Made by a program: the position numbers and the translations under genes. A stretch of 7,887 nt of DNA from contig JAEWIW010000146.1 in assembly GCA_023386855.1 (NCBI GenBank), positions 1 through 7,887 on the forward strand, in the 5' to 3' direction. Below the pieces are notes generated by a model. It had not been told where the DNA came from and ran no database searches. It saw nothing but the letters and a program-made list of their open reading frames with translations. Below are positions 6,741 to 7,887 of the stretch, piece after piece. The stretch comes from Bacteroidota bacterium. GTDB lineage: Bacteria; Bacteroidota; Bacteroidia; Chitinophagales; Chitinophagaceae. How positions within the stretch are numbered: position 1 is the first letter of the stretch; each line of letters begins with the position of its first letter.

Positions 6741-7887
6741 ATGGTTAACATCGAACTTCTGAACAAATACAATGTTCCCACGCCAAGGTATACCAGTTAC
6801 CCCACGGTGCCTTTCTGGAAGGAAGCGATCAACCGTGATCACTGGATCAGCAATTTCAGGGAGCGCTTCAGTGCGCAGCATAATAATGAGGGCATCAGCT
6901 TATACTTACACCTTCCCTTTTGCGAGTCGCTCTGCACTTACTGCGGTTGTAACAAGCGCATCACTACCAATCATAGTGTTGAAGAAGAATATATTGAAGT
7001 GATCCTGAAAGAATGGGCACTATATGTGAAACTCATGGGCAGCAGGCCGTTGATCCGTGAACTACACCTGGGTGGCGGCACGCCAACATTTTTCTCACCG
7101 GCCAACCTGGAGCGGTTGCTGGAGGGAATTTACAGCAGTGCCGATATTCATCCCGAACAGGAATTCAGCATTGAAGGCCATCCCAACAATACTACCCTCG
7201 AACACCTCAAAACCCTTTACCAGCTTGGATTTAGAAGGATAAGCTATGGCGTGCAGGATATGGATCCCGAAGTGCAGAGAATCATTAACCGCATCCAGCC
7301 CTTTTCAAACCTGCGCAGGGTAACCGAACAGGCCAGGGAACTGGGATACCAGTCGGTGAACTTCGACCTGATCTATGGACTGCCACGACAAACACAGGCA
7401 TCCATTGAAAAGACGGTGATGAAATCCATTTCCCTTAAACCCGACCGTATTGCTTTTTACAGTTATGCCCATGTTCCCTGGACAAGCAAGGGACAGCGTT
7501 TATTTGATGAAAACGATTTACCCGGCCCGCAGGAAAAGATCCAGTTGTATAACCACAGCAGGCAACTTTTCCAGGCTTATGGTTATGAAGATATCGGGAT
7601 GGACCATTTCGCGCTTCCGCACGATGACCTGTTCATCGCCAGGGAAGCCGGAACCCTGCACCGGAACTTCATGGGTTATACCACTACGAAAACTTCCATG
7701 CTGATCGGTCTTGGCTTATCGAGCATCAGTGATATGGGAAATGCTTTTGCCCAGAACAAAAAAACATTGCACGATTACTATCAATATATCAATCTAGGAG
7801 TACTGGCCGTGGAGAAAGGATTCTTCTTAACGGAAGAAGACATGCATTTCAAGCGGTATATCCTTGATGTGAGTTGCCAGGGACGTA
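6741..7887 (+). CDS. hemN: Oxygen-independent coproporphyrinogen III dehydrogenase (radical SAM), 3' end outside window
   Basis: HemN converts coproporphyrinogen III to protoporphyrinogen IX in the cytoplasm without oxygen, using S-adenosylmethionine and a 4Fe-4S cluster. The frame runs open to the right edge, giving 382 of an expected 450 or so residues. It starts with the HemN-specific PRYTSYPT segment (15-22). The cluster motif CESLCTYCGC gives Cys61, Cys65 and Cys68, with the extra Cys70 that distinguishes HemN from HemW. Then come GGGTP (111-115), SIEGHPNN (143-150), YGVQD (169-173), NFDLIYGLP (207-215), YSYAHVPW (240-247), GMDHFALP (286-293) and LHRNFMGYTT (306-315). The ATG at 6741 is fixed by an in-frame TAG at 6729-6731 and by the family N-terminus. 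There is no Shine-Dalgarno. It is transcribed away from ileS across a 678-base gap with a possible oxygen-responsive operator. Confidence 0.97.
   Translation, partial: MVNIELLNKYNVPTPRYTSYPTVPFWKEAINRDHWISNFRERFSAQHNNEGISLYLHLPFCESLCTYCGCNKRITTNHSVEEEYIEVILKEWALYVKLMGSRPLIRELHLGGGTPTFFSPANLERLLEGIYSSADIHPEQEFSIEGHPNNTTLEHLKTLYQLGFRRISYGVQDMDPEVQRIINRIQPFSNLRRVTEQARELGYQSVNFDLIYGLPRQTQASIEKTVMKSISLKPDRIAFYSYAHVPWTSKGQRLFDENDLPGPQEKIQLYNHSRQLFQAYGYEDIGMDHFALPHDDLFIAREAGTLHRNFMGYTTTKTSMLIGLGLSSISDMGNAFAQNKKTLHDYYQYINLGVLAVEKGFFLTEEDMHFKRYILDVSCQGR

Noticed and set aside
6681..6881. Minus-strand 66-codon frame overlapping the hemN start
   Set aside because: It overlaps the conserved N-terminus of hemN and has no recognisable features.
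6772..7704. Other-frame plus-strand frames inside hemN
   Set aside because: The frame starting at 6741 is open to the window edge and carries every HemN motif; the others are shadows.

Overview
The window looks like ordinary chromosome from a member of the Bacteroidota, probably the Chitinophagaceae or a close relative. The signs are a DPP IV-type S9 peptidase, a long type 2 isoleucyl-tRNA synthetase directly followed by a TraR/DksA-family gene, matches to the Bacteroidota promoter pattern (TTTG, then TAnnTTTG), and few strong Shine-Dalgarno sequences. The family-level placement is inferred from protein style, not from a search.

Layout, left to right. Bases 1-1568 (+) carry the 3' two thirds of a dipeptidyl-peptidase IV-like serine peptidase. 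The convergent gap 1569-1684 holds a striking GC-rich 43-base palindrome and a bidirectional intrinsic terminator. On the minus strand, ileS (6062 to 2718) and a TraR/DksA-like gene (2713 to 1685) form a two-gene operon with a 4-base gap. The DksA-like protein has a lysine/alanine-rich, histone H1-like N-terminal half and a zinc-finger fold that has lost three of its four usual cysteines. A 678-base intergenic region (6063-6740) follows. It has promoter-like signals facing both ways, several perfect stem-loops, a strong plus-strand terminator with no coding gene before it, and a nested inverted repeat just upstream of hemN. From 6741 to the right edge runs the first 382 codons of hemN, the oxygen-independent coproporphyrinogen III dehydrogenase; it has no stop codon inside the window.

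These genes do not form one pathway: they cover peptide degradation, translation with possible nucleoid or stringent-type regulation, and haem synthesis under low oxygen. I see no mobile element, CRISPR array, tRNA or rRNA. The observations most worth following are: (1) the IleRS signature HxGH is replaced by GIHH, the swapped GxHH form linked to extreme mupirocin resistance; (2) the H1-like tail joined to a cysteine-depleted DksA domain; (3) an apparent non-coding transcription unit between ileS and hemN; (4) the palindrome built of three smaller palindromes; (5) a Crp/Fnr-style operator candidate upstream of hemN.
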